Shown here: in pieces, positions 49,326 to 61,084 of the stretch
How positions within the stretch are numbered: the stretch's first letter is position 1
Layout: each line of letters begins with the position of its first letter
DNA from: Hetaerina americana
Taxonomy: Eukaryota > Arthropoda > Insecta > Odonata > Calopterygidae
Assembly (NCBI GenBank): GCA_022747635.1
Contig: JAKTNV010000003.1
Coordinates: 96,620,454-96,684,453, forward strand
Reading direction: 5' to 3'
Length of the DNA stretch: 64,000 bases
Made by a program: the position numbers and the translations under genes
Notes under the pieces: model-generated
What the model was told of the DNA's origin: nothing
The model's database searches: none
Seen by the model: the letters and a program-made list of their open reading frames with translations, nothing else

Positions 49326-49337
49326 CAGTTAAATAGA

Positions 49338-50480
49338 AAAAACATCACATGTCCCGGTCTTTGTAGAGAAATGTTATTTTATTAATTGAAAAATTCAACG
49401 GAGTCATTCGGAACAAAAATGAACTTTGAATGCTTTTTGAAAGAAGTTCTTTAGAATATTATCTTTAACAGCGAAATATTTCGCCATTTTTTTCCTTTAA
49501 AGATTGTAAAGTTGGCCGTAATACGATAGAATAGAATTACTCATATCAAATCCAAGGGAAGGTATTACCTTACTATGTGATAGGGATTCAAGAGGCGATT
49601 GATACATCCCTAAAACAAGGCAAATTCGCTGTCATTGTCAAATTTTGTCAATTAAATAACTTTAGATATGTTTTCGTATGTTTTAACGATCTTATTTACA
49701 TACCTTACATTTAAAATACTATAGAAAATTTCCATACACAACTTCACAAACTACTCTTAAAGATTTGTGTTGAAATGCCCAATTAATAAAAAGTATTTCA
49801 AATAAAGATTAACTATCAAGAAAAGGTTATTATAGTAACATGTATTTTTTAAATAATTTTAATATATCTGACTTTGGTCGATAAAATTTAAAATTTGACG
49901 GCATTTCAACAAATTAGGTAATTAAAACAATTTTTAATAGTGGTTACCAAAGCATTATCATTAATATTATTATTTGTAAAGTATAGTTACATCGCGATTT
50001 TTTACTACTCATCGTTACCGTCAATAATTATTCAATATATATTAATTTATTATGGAATATTTATTTATGAAACCTTCCCAATATTTTAAATGCCATTAAT
50101 TATTGAAAACCAGCATAGTATTAGAGACAAGGGGCGGATGAATAAATTCATGAATTGCCTCTATATACTTATAGTTACGTATTATTTTTCAAAATTGTGA
50201 TAAATATATTAGCCGAATGAGGCCTCTGACCTCGCCATGAAGGCAAATCAGTCCAGGAATGGAGCTCCAGCAGTGGAAGCTGAAATTCTCATTAAGCATG
50301 ATGAAATTTATCTCAGGCATATTTTTAACCTAAGGTATCAAACAAAGAGATTCCCGTTGCCAACTCATCAAAAATTTATCGGTGTACATAATGGCGTCCA
50401 CATTGCTAGTCATGTTATCACCACAACCAAATATAATCTTCGGCACGATGTTGTATGTATCCCGCAATACAAATCGAAGG
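49338..50480. other. AT-rich unassigned DNA
   Basis: No supportable feature. An 88-codon frame at 50237-50503 (+) has no homology I recognise. Confidence 0.45.
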
Positions 50481-51510
50481 AAAGCGGCGATGGAAGTGAA
50501 TAAAGGATCATTTCATCCGGTGGTGGCGGACAGTTTGTTTTTATTGCTCCGTTCGATAATCGCCCCTCAACCAGATCCTCACCGGGCGAGTGAACGACCG
50601 CTCGTCCGAGGGAGGGGCCGCTCCCCCTGCGGAAATTCCTCCGATTGCTCCGAAGAAGAGGACCCAGCGTAAGAGCGCCCCGGCAGTCATTAGGATGGGG
50701 GGCGATGAGGAGGATGGGAGCGTGCGGGGGTGACTGGGATTTATCCCTTCCAGCCCTCCCTCCTTCCCCTCCCAACCCCAGGCTCCCTCGATTCTGCCCC
50801 CCTCCGCATCCCAGCCATCACCCAAATGGAGCCAGGGGCCCGCAGAGGAGGAGGAGGAGTAGACGAAGGGAAGTGAAGGGAGGGGGTGCCTGAGTCCGGG
50901 TTACTAATGGGGGAGAGGGAATCTCCGCTCGGAGGTAAGAGAGCGGGGGGTAAGGAGAACTGTCGAGGGGGTGAGAGTTAAGAGCTTGAGGGGAAAGGGG
51001 GGGAAGAGAGACGGTGGTAATCTTTCTTTTCTCTCGTCTCCACCCCGCCCACTTTTTTATTTCCGTTTCTTTGGAGGTTTCTGCTGGATTATCGTTTTTT
51101 CCCACCACTCCCCGCGTCTCCCCGCCCCCTTTCCAGAGTCCTGGGCTCGCTCCCTTCCTCAACCTGGTCCTCCCTCCGCACCCACCCGTTCGAGGATTTG
51201 GAATGTGCACGCGAGAGTGTGCGGGTGGGGGGGGAGGCTGCGGAAGAGTGGCGGGTAATGGGGAACGAATGCGGGGTGCGAGCTCAGAGTCGGTTGGGGG
51301 GAGGGGGGCGGAAGGGTGGCCGTAAGATTGGAAAAGTGGGAGGGGAAAAAAGATATCGGCGGGGTGTTCGGATTTTGTTTTCATCCCCCGACCCGCACCA
51401 ACCCCTCGTTTCCCTCCTATTTCCCTCCATCAATTCCCTTTGTTCCCCGCTGCTGCTGCCACCATTCCGTGGGAAAGGTTGGGGGTGTGGGGTGAGGGCG
51501 AATCTAGATC
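50481..51510. other. GC-rich island with skew switches
   Basis: C-rich at 50730-50820, G-rich at 50820-51010, C/T-rich at 51030-51190, G-rich at 51210-51340, C/T-rich at 51380-51460 on the plus strand. Long G runs at about 51224-51236 and 51295-51325. Open frames up to 188 codons on the minus strand are low-complexity and unrecognised. Confidence 0.5.
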
Positions 51511-52082
51511 ACTAGGCGTATCAATCATTTATTCGGTTCAATCAAGTTTTGTATAATTACGAGTTGATCTGGATATATTCCGGTGGCATTTTTCTTTTTC
51601 GATTACTCTCCATTAGGGAGAAAAATTCGACTGTCATTTCAGTCGTTGGCGAGCGGCGCAGTCACAAAGGGAGGAGGGAATATATAATTCTGCGCTTCGG
51701 GGAAATAATAAAAAAAGAGTTGGAATCGGTAATCAATTAATGCCACGCTCCATTCCAAAAAAAACTCACTCTCTCGAAGGTCTGATGATTAAAATATCAT
51801 GTTCCCCGTAATTTGTCCAGCTGGATGATTAAAAACTTTTTGGGTTTTGTGTTTTTGTTTCCAAATGAGGCGTACAGTGGCATTTGGTGTAATAGATGAG
51901 CAAACACCCAAAATGTTCGCATGAAATTGCATTTTCTCCTTTATTCGTTAAAGGCGTGTTCTGACATGGACTCGATACGGATTTGAGCGCTGGACATTGG
52001 CGGAGAATTAAAAGTGCAGTAATATGTTTCAAAGGCAAGGCTTTTACTCAAGCAATTGTTTCGAGTATAATTAGATTAATGT
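51511..52082. other. AT-rich unassigned DNA
   Basis: No supportable feature. Confidence 0.4.

Positions 52083-52111
<29 letters not shown>
52083..52111. repeat. (TA)n microsatellite, short
   Basis: About 14 uninterrupted TA units in AT-rich DNA. Confidence 0.9.
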
Positions 52112-52113
<2 letters not shown>

Positions 52114-52439
52114 TGGTATACATTTTAGTTAATTAACTGCAAACATTTTGTTATTTAATTGATATTCTGGTACTAAATTCTATATTGAATTAGGCACGTT
52201 AAGGGAAACAGTTTAATAGAGTGCATTTCATTTTCCTAAAATTTTGAGAATATTAAGAGAGGATTATTTTAATAATTTTATGTTTTAGAAAGTTTAAATC
52301 TAATAATATATATTGATTTGAGTGAAAAGGCTAAGTCAAACGCTTTATTCACTTGAGGAATAATTAGCCATATTTAGAGTTCAATTCAATTATATTATCA
52401 TGGAAATATCCATGTGTGTGGTAGGGAGACAGATAATTC

Positions 52440-53070
52440 AACACGAGAAGTAAAACTTCAGTAAATGGAATCGTTCACCTACCTAGGGAACAGCATAACT
52501 TCCGATGGATGAGGTATGACTTACATCAGGCGAGGTGCAGCTCAAGCTAAGAAGGTGTTCATTAAAAGAGGCAACTTCTAAGTTGGATGTACCTGTGGTT
52601 GCAATTAAGCTAGCAGTCGGTCAAAACGTCCATAACGAGCATTGCAAATAAGAAATCAGAGGAATGGAGCGTTTGAAAAGTTTCAAGGAAAAGGATGGAT
52701 GCCTTTGAATCATGATGCTAGAGGAAAATGGTGAAGGGTAAATAAACGGACAAAATGAGGAAGGAGGAAGTACATTGAAGAGCATTAGACGGAAATATAA
52801 TGTGGATAACTCTTCCAGAAACGAAAAACTAGATGGATTGGACTCACCTTGAGACATAATGTATTCGTTTTAAACTAAAAAACGTAAATTAAAAGGAGAA
52901 TACCGCGAGCAAGACCAAGAGACAAATACATACGGCAAATTAAGGAAGAGGTAAAACAAAAGAGCTATCAGAGAGTGTGGGCACACTGAATATAGAAGAA
53001 TGGAAGGATACAGTAGATTTGAAATTAAGAGAATGTTGGAGAAAAGCAATATCAAAGTATGGTTTTTAGT
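52440..53070 (+). mobile_element. RTE-like LINE C-terminal remnant (copy 3)
   Basis: Across stops and frameshifts one reads MESFTYLGNSITSDG (52464), AAQAKKVFIKRGNF, MDAFES, RKMVKGK, TDKMRKEEV, RKTRWIGLTLRHNV (about 52817-52858), IKRRIPRARPRDKYIRQIKE (52889) and LNIEEWKD (52987). These are the same post-RT blocks as in the 44.1-kb copy, in the same order, including the RWIGHxLRH signature. Neither the RT core nor the endonuclease is present. The flanking DNA is AT-rich; no target duplication was found. Confidence 0.82.
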
Positions 53071-53224
53071 TACAAAATACGCAGCATTATTTGCTTTAAT
53101 TTCTTGTCCAAATCGTAAATTTAGTTCTAATCGTGGAAACTATCACAGTTTTGGTGCTTAATTTACTATCGTTCATTGGCTATCCAGTTATCTCGAACGA
53201 CAAGTTTAACCCTTTTAAATTAAT

Positions 53225-53239
53225 ATAACCTTATCCAAA
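53225..53239. repeat. Left 15-bp TSD of truncated family-D SINE
   Basis: TATAACCTTATCCAA occurs here and again at 53277-53291, exactly flanking the 37-bp insert. Confidence 0.8.
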
Positions 53240-53276
53240 CCGACCTTCGGGTTGATTACTGTGTTTATGGTTTTTT
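53240..53276 (+). repeat. Ultra-short 5'-truncated SINE, family D
   Basis: Only 37 bases, matching the last part of the full SINE at 60804-61072 with one mismatch near its start (CCGACCTTCGGG against CCGACCTTTGGG) and ending in the same T run. It lacks all of the tRNA head and promoter. Perfect 15-bp duplications prove it is an insertion. The element and the left target share a few bases (CCAA), a sign of microhomology at the truncated 5' junction. Confidence 0.85.
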
Positions 53277-53291
53277 ATAACCTTATCCAAT
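53277..53291. repeat. Right 15-bp TSD of truncated family-D SINE
   Basis: Exact repeat of 53225-53239. Confidence 0.8.
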
Positions 53292-54240
53292 GTAACATAT
53301 TTTGGTTAAATTTACTTTGATAGAATTCAATAGATTCTGGTATTGAAACAGTTTGACTATTTAATTTATCTCCCGTCATCCTTATAGTTTTTCATTGATT
53401 TATTCGAGTTATTTTTCGGATAATCTTGCACTATCTTTTCATTATTTTACTTAGTTATAATTCTGTTTTCCCAGATCATTGCCATCATTACTCTGTAACA
53501 ACGTATTACATTAGATACGATTATATTATTGAAAGTAATATTGCCCCCATCACTTCATTTCTTATTTAATAGATGGAATCCTTAATGAAGCAATAAATAT
53601 GGTGTTGTTTGAATCAATTTGCACTTTAAAATTAGACGTATTTGGTTTTATTTAATATCTCCCATTCAATATTCCATTTACCTTAAGCGTTTGTATTTCC
53701 GTTTGCATGAAATGTTGATTGTTAAATGTCTGCGTGTATTTGAAGTGAAAAAATACCTCAAATTGTTCATGTAACTCTTCATTGTTTGTTAAAAACTATC
53801 GGAATTTCCAATGGATAGCATTGAGCTGAAATTTTACTGATTAAAGTCCTATATTTCATTCATGATACCACAAAAGAATCGATGCTTCCATTTTTTTTGG
53901 CAATTTCAAAGCCTTTTATAGGTTTGTTCGTTAGAAAATGCATTTATTGATTCGTAAAAATCCAAAAATAAATATATTATTCATGTCAGTTTTCTTGGAA
54001 GAACGAGCAATTTATAAAATCAGTGCATCTTCAGAAAATTACATGCGTCCTGCTCGGGAAGTTGCCTGTGCCCTACTAGGAGAAGTTTCCAAACAGCCAT
54101 GTCTCCCGTCCATCCGCGGCCTCTTCTTAAAAGGCAACACAATGAAGGCATAAATAAATCAAAATTGAAATAAAAAAGACGTGGAATACGAAGTATTTCT
54201 TGCTCTCTGAAAACCTGCGCATTATATCACCGAGGCACGT
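53292..54240. other. AT-rich unassigned DNA
   Basis: A 71-codon frame at 53938-54153 (+) has no recognisable domain. Nothing else was seen. Confidence 0.4.
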
Positions 54241-55619
54241 TCCACTCCTCGGGTCGAAGCGTTTTCAAATGGGAAAAATCTTTCGAGGGCACCTCTCTCC
54301 GAGGGTATGGGATGAAGGGAACTATGGGCAAGAGGAGGGAAGGGGTTAGGGGCGGGAATCAAAGGGAGAGTCTCGAACACCCTCTGAGACCAACGTGCCG
54401 CGTCCTCCCTGTCCGGACAACACGACGACCAAAGGCGAACGGAACGTCCAACAACGATGCTGGAATTCGAATAATTCCGCGCGTAATTTATGACTGCTAG
54501 TCGGATGGCGAGGAGGTAGGCTTGAAAGGAGGGTTAAGTGAGGGTGGGGAGCGTGGAGCCAAAAGGAGGGACGTCTCCTCGGGAGGGACGTGGAGGGTTG
54601 GATTGTTGGCGGAGCAATAGGTGTAGGTAAGCAGGCTTGGAAGTCGAATTTTCCCCTCTCTCTCATCTCTCGATCATGTCTGCACAGGTATTTGTATCTT
54701 CAAATCAGATAAGAGGGAAATAAGTTGCTTTATATACTCCTTCTCGCTAAAAACTGTGGATTAGTTTCTTAAATAAGGATTTCATAAATATGTTTATGTT
54801 TAGCATAGTAAATATAATTAGAGCTATAATGTAGGGTTTTGTTTAAAATTTGTAGGAATTAAAGAGGTGCATGCGTTAGTTGTGGGTAGTTTTATGTTCC
54901 AACAAATTCATACTGGCCAATGCAAAAATATCATAGCATATAAGGCTGTTATATACATATGAATTTTTGACTAAGTATTTGGCTAAGGTTTCATCCGCAT
55001 ACTCTTCATACTGTCACAGATATATTTTTATTTCATCTCATAACTTAATTTATTTATTTCAGCTAATTAACTACCAGCCCCTCCTTTAAGTGTCAATTTA
55101 GAAAAAAAGAGCAGAAATGTATAACTAATTATGGCTATATAAAATCCCTACGATCCCATAGAATTGTGCACAGTGTCAAGGGTTAACTCTTTTATATCTT
55201 GTCTGTTCATTTCATTTAATATTGAATACCCAGAAGATTAAATATTCAAGGAAGCATACCTTTACCTTTCGGTGAAGCGATTTGTTGGGACAAGAGTACT
55301 TTGTTAGTATATATTCTGCTTGGTAATAAAACGTTCTTTTGTTGAAAATCGTGCAGAATAAACAAAAATGTAAAACATGATAATGATGTACGTCCAGTAA
55401 AAACTATATAATGTGTCATTAAATTTATGATATGACTGAAGAACTTTATAATTCATTATGCAAATAGTAGGCACTAGATTAGAGTTGTTCAAAATTATTC
55501 CCACGTCATGTAATAAAGAAAGATGGACGCTAATATTTTATTCTAATTAATCGGATTTTCTTCTTCTTATAAATAGATTATTATTGATTGTTTGAGATTA
55601 ACTATCTCTTTTAATTGTG
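54241..55619. other. Small GC-rich patch, then AT-rich DNA
   Basis: 54240-54660 is moderately GC-rich and purine-biased. The rest is AT-rich without supportable features. Confidence 0.4.
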
Positions 55620-57150
55620 ATAAAATATCGGTGCACTTCTCCGTTTTCCTTGCTCAGCTTTTCTTCACTTTCCTCTTTACACGTCCTTCTGTTCAGTCCT
55701 CCCATCGCACCCGCTCCCAGCGATAACTCGACAACCCTTCACCCCGGCCTCCTTCCCTCGCCCTCCTCTCAACCTCCTGCCGCCGCCTCCTCCCCCCCTC
55801 CGATCCTCCCATTCCATATCGCCGAGATCCGCTGCTGGACGGGCATGCAGCCGGATTGTTTGGGCCCCGAACGGCGAACGCCGGTCGTTTGTCAATCAAT
55901 CATCCGAGAAGGAATCTGCGATGCGGTCTGCCCTCCACACCCGCCACCCCCCTAAACCCCCCTCCCATGCGATCGCATACGCGCGGGCCCAGACAATTCC
56001 ATTCCGCAGGCCCATTCCCCTGCCCCCCCCCCCAACCTTCTCTCCTCACCGCAAGCCCCCGTCCGCCCGGCCCGAACAAACTCCCGTGCCTCCCTGCCCT
56101 CCCGCCCCACCCCCGAAATCTCCCAAAAGAGAAGAATCCCCGACGGTCTTTATTCCCGGCCATATCCCTGACCCTTTCGTCTCGCAGCACCGGATTCCAT
56201 CTTCCACGAACCCCAGCTCTTTTTCCCGTACTCTCCATCCCACCCCTCCATTTTTACCCTCTGCTCACGCCCACCTTGAAAACATACAAATGTGACGCTT
56301 GTGACAGAGGGGTGGATTCCGCTATGTTTGTGGCAAAGGGATGACCAGGATGCCGCCCGGCCCACGGCTGGTGGCTGGAGGATCCCTTTTTGTTCTATTT
56401 TATTTTAATTTTTTCCCCTCTTTCTCCTGCCGGCGAAAATCTGGGATTCCTCGGGGAGGCGTACGTGCGTGACCATGTTTTGTCGGAGGAAGAGGAGGAT
56501 GGGTTGTAAAAAAAATATACATCCGATAAAAACAATTTTGAATTCATGTATTCGGGCTCTTTAAGCTGTCATTCTCCCGGGGCAGCTTCACTTTTCCCCT
56601 CTCCCAGAATTGTATGCTTTATGTCCTTATTCTACTTCTCACTCCCGAACCGATGTTTTTTTTCCTCTCCTGTGTTTGCTTGCGGGGGATTTTGGACGTA
56701 ACCATCCGGAGATGCTTAGAGTGGTTGCCCCTCGCTTATTCTGGCCCCAGTCCTACTCTCCCACTCTCCCTATCCCGCCTCCCCGATCCGCCCCCTCCAC
56801 CTCAAATCATAAATCTACTCTCCGCCTCCTCTTTCTGATTCCACAGTTTCACTCACCGTCTCATCTCCCTTATCGTCTCAATCGAACTGTCCCGGGACCC
56901 ATTCCTCAGCCAGCCTTCATACCCATCCCTTCCATCTCCTCTTCTTTTTGCGTCTTTCTGCCCTCACTCTCATTCCCCAGGCGTTCTTCCCACTTCCCTC
57001 TTTCCACTCCATTCGTCTTCCTTTCCACTACCGTCCCACACGCTCCCCCGTCGAATAAGACCTTGTGCTCCTCTGTCATATCTAACACTGCCCCACGGAT
57101 TTACGATTTACCTTTCTTTTTTTAAGTTACCTGGCTGCCTTTCATACCAC
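55620..57150. other. C-rich double island
   Basis: Plus strand strongly C-rich at 55690-56300 (with 10-base C runs near 56026) and C/T-rich at 56570-57120, separated by a short AT-rich gap. The open frames (up to 171 codons) are proline- and serine-rich on one strand and arginine- and glycine-rich on the other, and match no known family. Confidence 0.5.
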
Positions 57151-58819
57151 TCATGCTCATCTAGCTCATAGAGTCCCAATCCACTTTCTTGATTTGAGGC
57201 TCGAGCAAAATCTATGGATTTTGGAACTCAATGGTATTGACAGGTATAGAGGCCTGTAGAAGAGCTGATAACTGTATGTTGAACAATATATTTCACAAAA
57301 TGTATGTAATAATGGTTGGATGGTTATTTTATGCAAGACTCGGAGAAAAACAGGCATGGTCAAGCTTATGAACAAACCTGGAGACCAATTGGCTGTTTGG
57401 CTGATTCTAATTAAATTCTGTGAAGATGATTAATCTATTTTTATCAGCGTTGGTTTTTTTCCTCATTAAGAACGAAAAATCCAAATACCCCGAATCTTCC
57501 CCTATTAATATTGCTTTAAAAATTTCTTGACAGTTTTTGCCATTGTTTATAAATTTCACGTTAATTAATATAATGTTTAGTGAAAATGTACCATGCAGTT
57601 ACCTCATATAATTTTGTGTATATCCATTGGAAATGTTTGTTAATTCACCCTTTGTGGAAAAGAAATTCATCGCGTCGGTGTAAAAGTATTTCCAATTATG
57701 ATAGCAAATCTTTCGACTCTGGCCATTTGGCCCTTCAACTTAAGCATTTGTATTTGAAACTTCTTCCTACCCTTTACATACATCATTGCGCAGAGGCAAT
57801 GACTTAATTACATCTTTATAATTTTAAAGTCTATTTGCTTGAATTGCATTTTATGTTTGGAAAAATTTATACTATTTACGGTAGTTTTGACTCAATTTAA
57901 TTTTGTAACACTGCTTCAAAGTCGGATGAGATTAGCAAAGATATTGCTTCACTTTAGATGAAAGACGCTGTTAATATCTAGAACTGATCCCTTCCTTGAA
58001 TCATGAATTTAAAGTAATTCTGGGTATTAAATAGATAATATTATTTCTCGTATAAAATTAATGGAAATGACACTCAAACAAGTGTTCATATTGGTTTATT
58101 GAATGTTGGAAATGACGATAGCAGATTTGGTTATTCTTTTTTCAAATAAGTTTGCTTTTCTAATGTAAAAATGCAGATTTTTCGAAGTACAGATATATGT
58201 GAGATGTATTCAGTTCATGCCATTAAATATATTAATCACTTAAGTTTTAATTATCATGCACTTCGCTGTTTCCATTCTTAAAATTATATACGCTATACAC
58301 AAAATTACCGAAAAATATTTTCAGTTGGAAAAATGGCTTCAAGCGAAATGCATTCTATTACTCTCTTATATGATGAGCATACAAATGAAAACCGGACACC
58401 CGCTACAACAACCAGTCCACGCACCAACAAGGACATTACCCAACATAAGTATGCGTGCTCCTGTGAGTTGACACTGTGAAGTTCTCCTAACAGAGCGATG
58501 GCAGTATCGATTCGTAAAGAGCTGGCTACTATCTTTTAGCGGAGTGTGTGTGTGTTATTGTAGGTTTGCGGTTTTCATTTGACTGCCCCTAGGAAGTCAC
58601 CCAGTCAATCTCATTAAATTGTTTAGTTGGTTTTCGAAGGGAATTACTTATTTCTAACTCATAGGCGTTCACTTTATGTGCGTTATACAATGGGGAATTC
58701 CGAAGTTGAGTGGCGTTAGTCTACTTCCAGTCCCCTCTTCAAAGGGAAATAAATACCACAATTGCGATATTGCACTCAAATTATACCAAACTGCATTGAG
58801 GTCGGTCAGCTTTTTCCCT
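57151..58819. other. AT-rich unassigned DNA
   Basis: No supportable feature. Confidence 0.45.
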
Positions 58820-59680
58820 GCCCCGTCACTCGCCAACCCGCGTCGTGGCATCACACCTTCCCCGCCCTCTTCCCCTATCCGTCGGAATTTCTAATACCTC
58901 TTCTCATCTCGCGCTCCATCCGCGTTTACCACATCCTGCTCCCGTCCTCTCTTCTGGTATCTCACTTAGCGTTGCGCATAGTTTTATGCCGACCTCCCCT
59001 CGTTCGCCCTCGTCGTTTCCTCCCCCGCAGCCGCAAAAACCAGCGTGGAATAAGAATCTCTGCCGTCGCCGGTGCGCGCTCGCCTCCCTTTAAGCCGCCT
59101 TGATGTCCGCTCCGCTCCCACGCATCACAATGGTGGCCGGCCGTGCGCATTTTGACGTCTTCATTGTGGCGCGTCGGCAGCGGCGACCTTGTTGGATTTC
59201 ACCCATCCCCCTTCCTGCACCATCCTCCCCCTCTGTCTCCACCGGCTCCTCCCGCTCCCTGCAATCCAGGGCCGCCGCTGCGGGTTCCCTCCTTCGAATC
59301 CTAACTTGTCCATATTCGGCGAGCGTTATTCTCTCTCTCACTTTTCACCGAACCTTCCTTATCTGTCCACAACGTCTGCCTCCCATACCTAGCCACCCCG
59401 CCCCACTGCTCCCGAGCGGACTTGGGGGAGATTTGGTTTCGCGCGGGTGGGAATGAGCCCGACTGAGGGGATGGGTAAGTGGGGCGACTAGTTCTCTACT
59501 CGGCCGTGTCGGAAGGAAATTTCGCTCCAGGGACCGCGAGGGACCACGTGAACACCCTCGATCTAAGTAGCCGCTCCTGAGACATTCTATGCCACCAAGC
59601 ACACACCCGCCTTACCGCAGCACCAACATACCGCTGCGGGTTCCGCTCTCATCAATGCCTCGAGTATTCACAAATGGAGA
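58820..59680. other. GC-rich, CpG-containing island
   Basis: C-biased plus strand with a CpG-dense core at 59100-59300. The core has TGACGTCT (59151), one base from a CRE, inside a 7-base inverted pair CACAATG/CATTGTG. It may be a regulatory island, but no transcript structure is evident. Frames are unrecognised. Confidence 0.4.
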
Positions 59681-60791
59681 TTAAAATTTATTCCACCCTT
59701 GTGTCCAAGCTTCATCCCCTCGGTGATTGCCGAGTATTGCTACCAATAATTTGGTCGAGAGAGAGAGCGGGAATCAACACGCTAGCATATTTTTCAGTCT
59801 CCATGGGTGCGTATTACACTTTATTATACACTTTTTGAAAGAGAGTGTATTTCGGTGAATTGTAGCTAAATGAAATATTTACCAAAGCTCTTCTCACCTC
59901 TAAATTTGTCATGTATGACACCTCGTAATTCAACTGCATGCAAGCGTAATTCACATGTGAAAAATTCAAATGTACTAAAATAGGGAAGATTGTTACTGCC
60001 TCGATTCTCTGTGAAAATGTTAAGCAGCCATAAATGAGTATTTTAAGTATATTCTACAATGGTGAACGACCATCTCGGTAAGGTACTGGCGAAAAAGAAA
60101 ACAAGTCCTCTCCTAACGAAATTCTAGTCTTTACACAATTCTCAACATGCAATAGTAAAACACTTTAAAGTTTAATTAGCAAACATAATCAATTTAATCC
60201 GGCAGAACTACTCGTAGAAACACTTAAGTGTACATCACGTAGATCAAGAGCCTATTACGTAGCTCAAAAAGTTAGGTGACAATTGTCTATCAATGCTTTT
60301 CGACTTTTCGTCCCAGAGTATAAACTAGAGCTGAGATTTTCTGAGCGAAAAAATGAGTGCATGCTTCTCGCATAAAATAAAAATTTGTCAGGAATTAATT
60401 ACATGCTCAATTGTCCACCCATTGCAATGAACCGAGAAGTAAAATATATAAATGAATTGCTGTCCAGAAAATGTTTCCTGGGTCGCGCGGAATACTGGTG
60501 ATGATGCGTGAATATTGTATAAAATAATAGAAATTAAAAGCTACTTTCACTTACCGTAGTTATATAAAAATGACTGAAAGGAAACTCAATGCGTGGCCGA
60601 CTCAAGATGCTGGGAGATTAGTCTTAGATTTACATCTGAGCATGAGTCAAAGCTGTCAAGTACTTTAATATCTGGAGTAACCGCTAACTGAAATTTGTTC
60701 ATAATAATAATGGCAAAAAAAGAAGTTCTTACTATGAAGAATTTTTGGCAGAATAAAGTACTTCAAATAAAATTAATATTTCACCATGCAT
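59681..60791. other. AT-rich unassigned DNA
   Basis: No supportable feature. Confidence 0.45.
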
Positions 60792-60803
60792 GGTATAGTT
60801 AGT

Positions 60804-61072
60804 GTGGGCCGCGGTAGTCCAGGGGTAGAACGTTGGTCTAATGCCCCGAGGGCCCGAGTTCGATTCCCGGACGAGCCTTGCTGGGCACCTGCAGCTCCAC
60901 CCAAGCTATGTGATTCTTCTTGGGAAACTATAATCGGCACAGGGAACGGAACTGGGTCCCCCTACTCTATTTTGTGTAAATTTCACACGCCGTCGGGCTT
61001 AATTCGGGTGAACTCTACGATCACCTACCAAACCGACCTTTGGGTTGATTACTGTGTTTATGGTTTTTTTAA
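60804..61072 (+). repeat. tRNA-headed SINE, family D, full length
   Basis: 269-bp SINE flanked by 12-bp direct repeats matching at 11 of 12 positions (GGTATAGTTAGT at 60792-60803; GGTATAGTAAGT at 61073-61084). The A box TAGTCCAGGGG (60815-60825) is perfect, and the B box AGTTCGATTCC (60857-60867) has one mismatch. The 3' end carries the TTGGGTTGATTACTGTG block and a T run, also found alone at 53240-53276. The 97-codon open frame across it is incidental. Confidence 0.9.
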
Positions 61073-61084
61073 GGTATAGTAAGT

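Noticed and set aside
60786..61079. 97-codon open frame as a coding gene
   Set aside because: It coincides with a full-length SINE that has A and B boxes and a target duplication.
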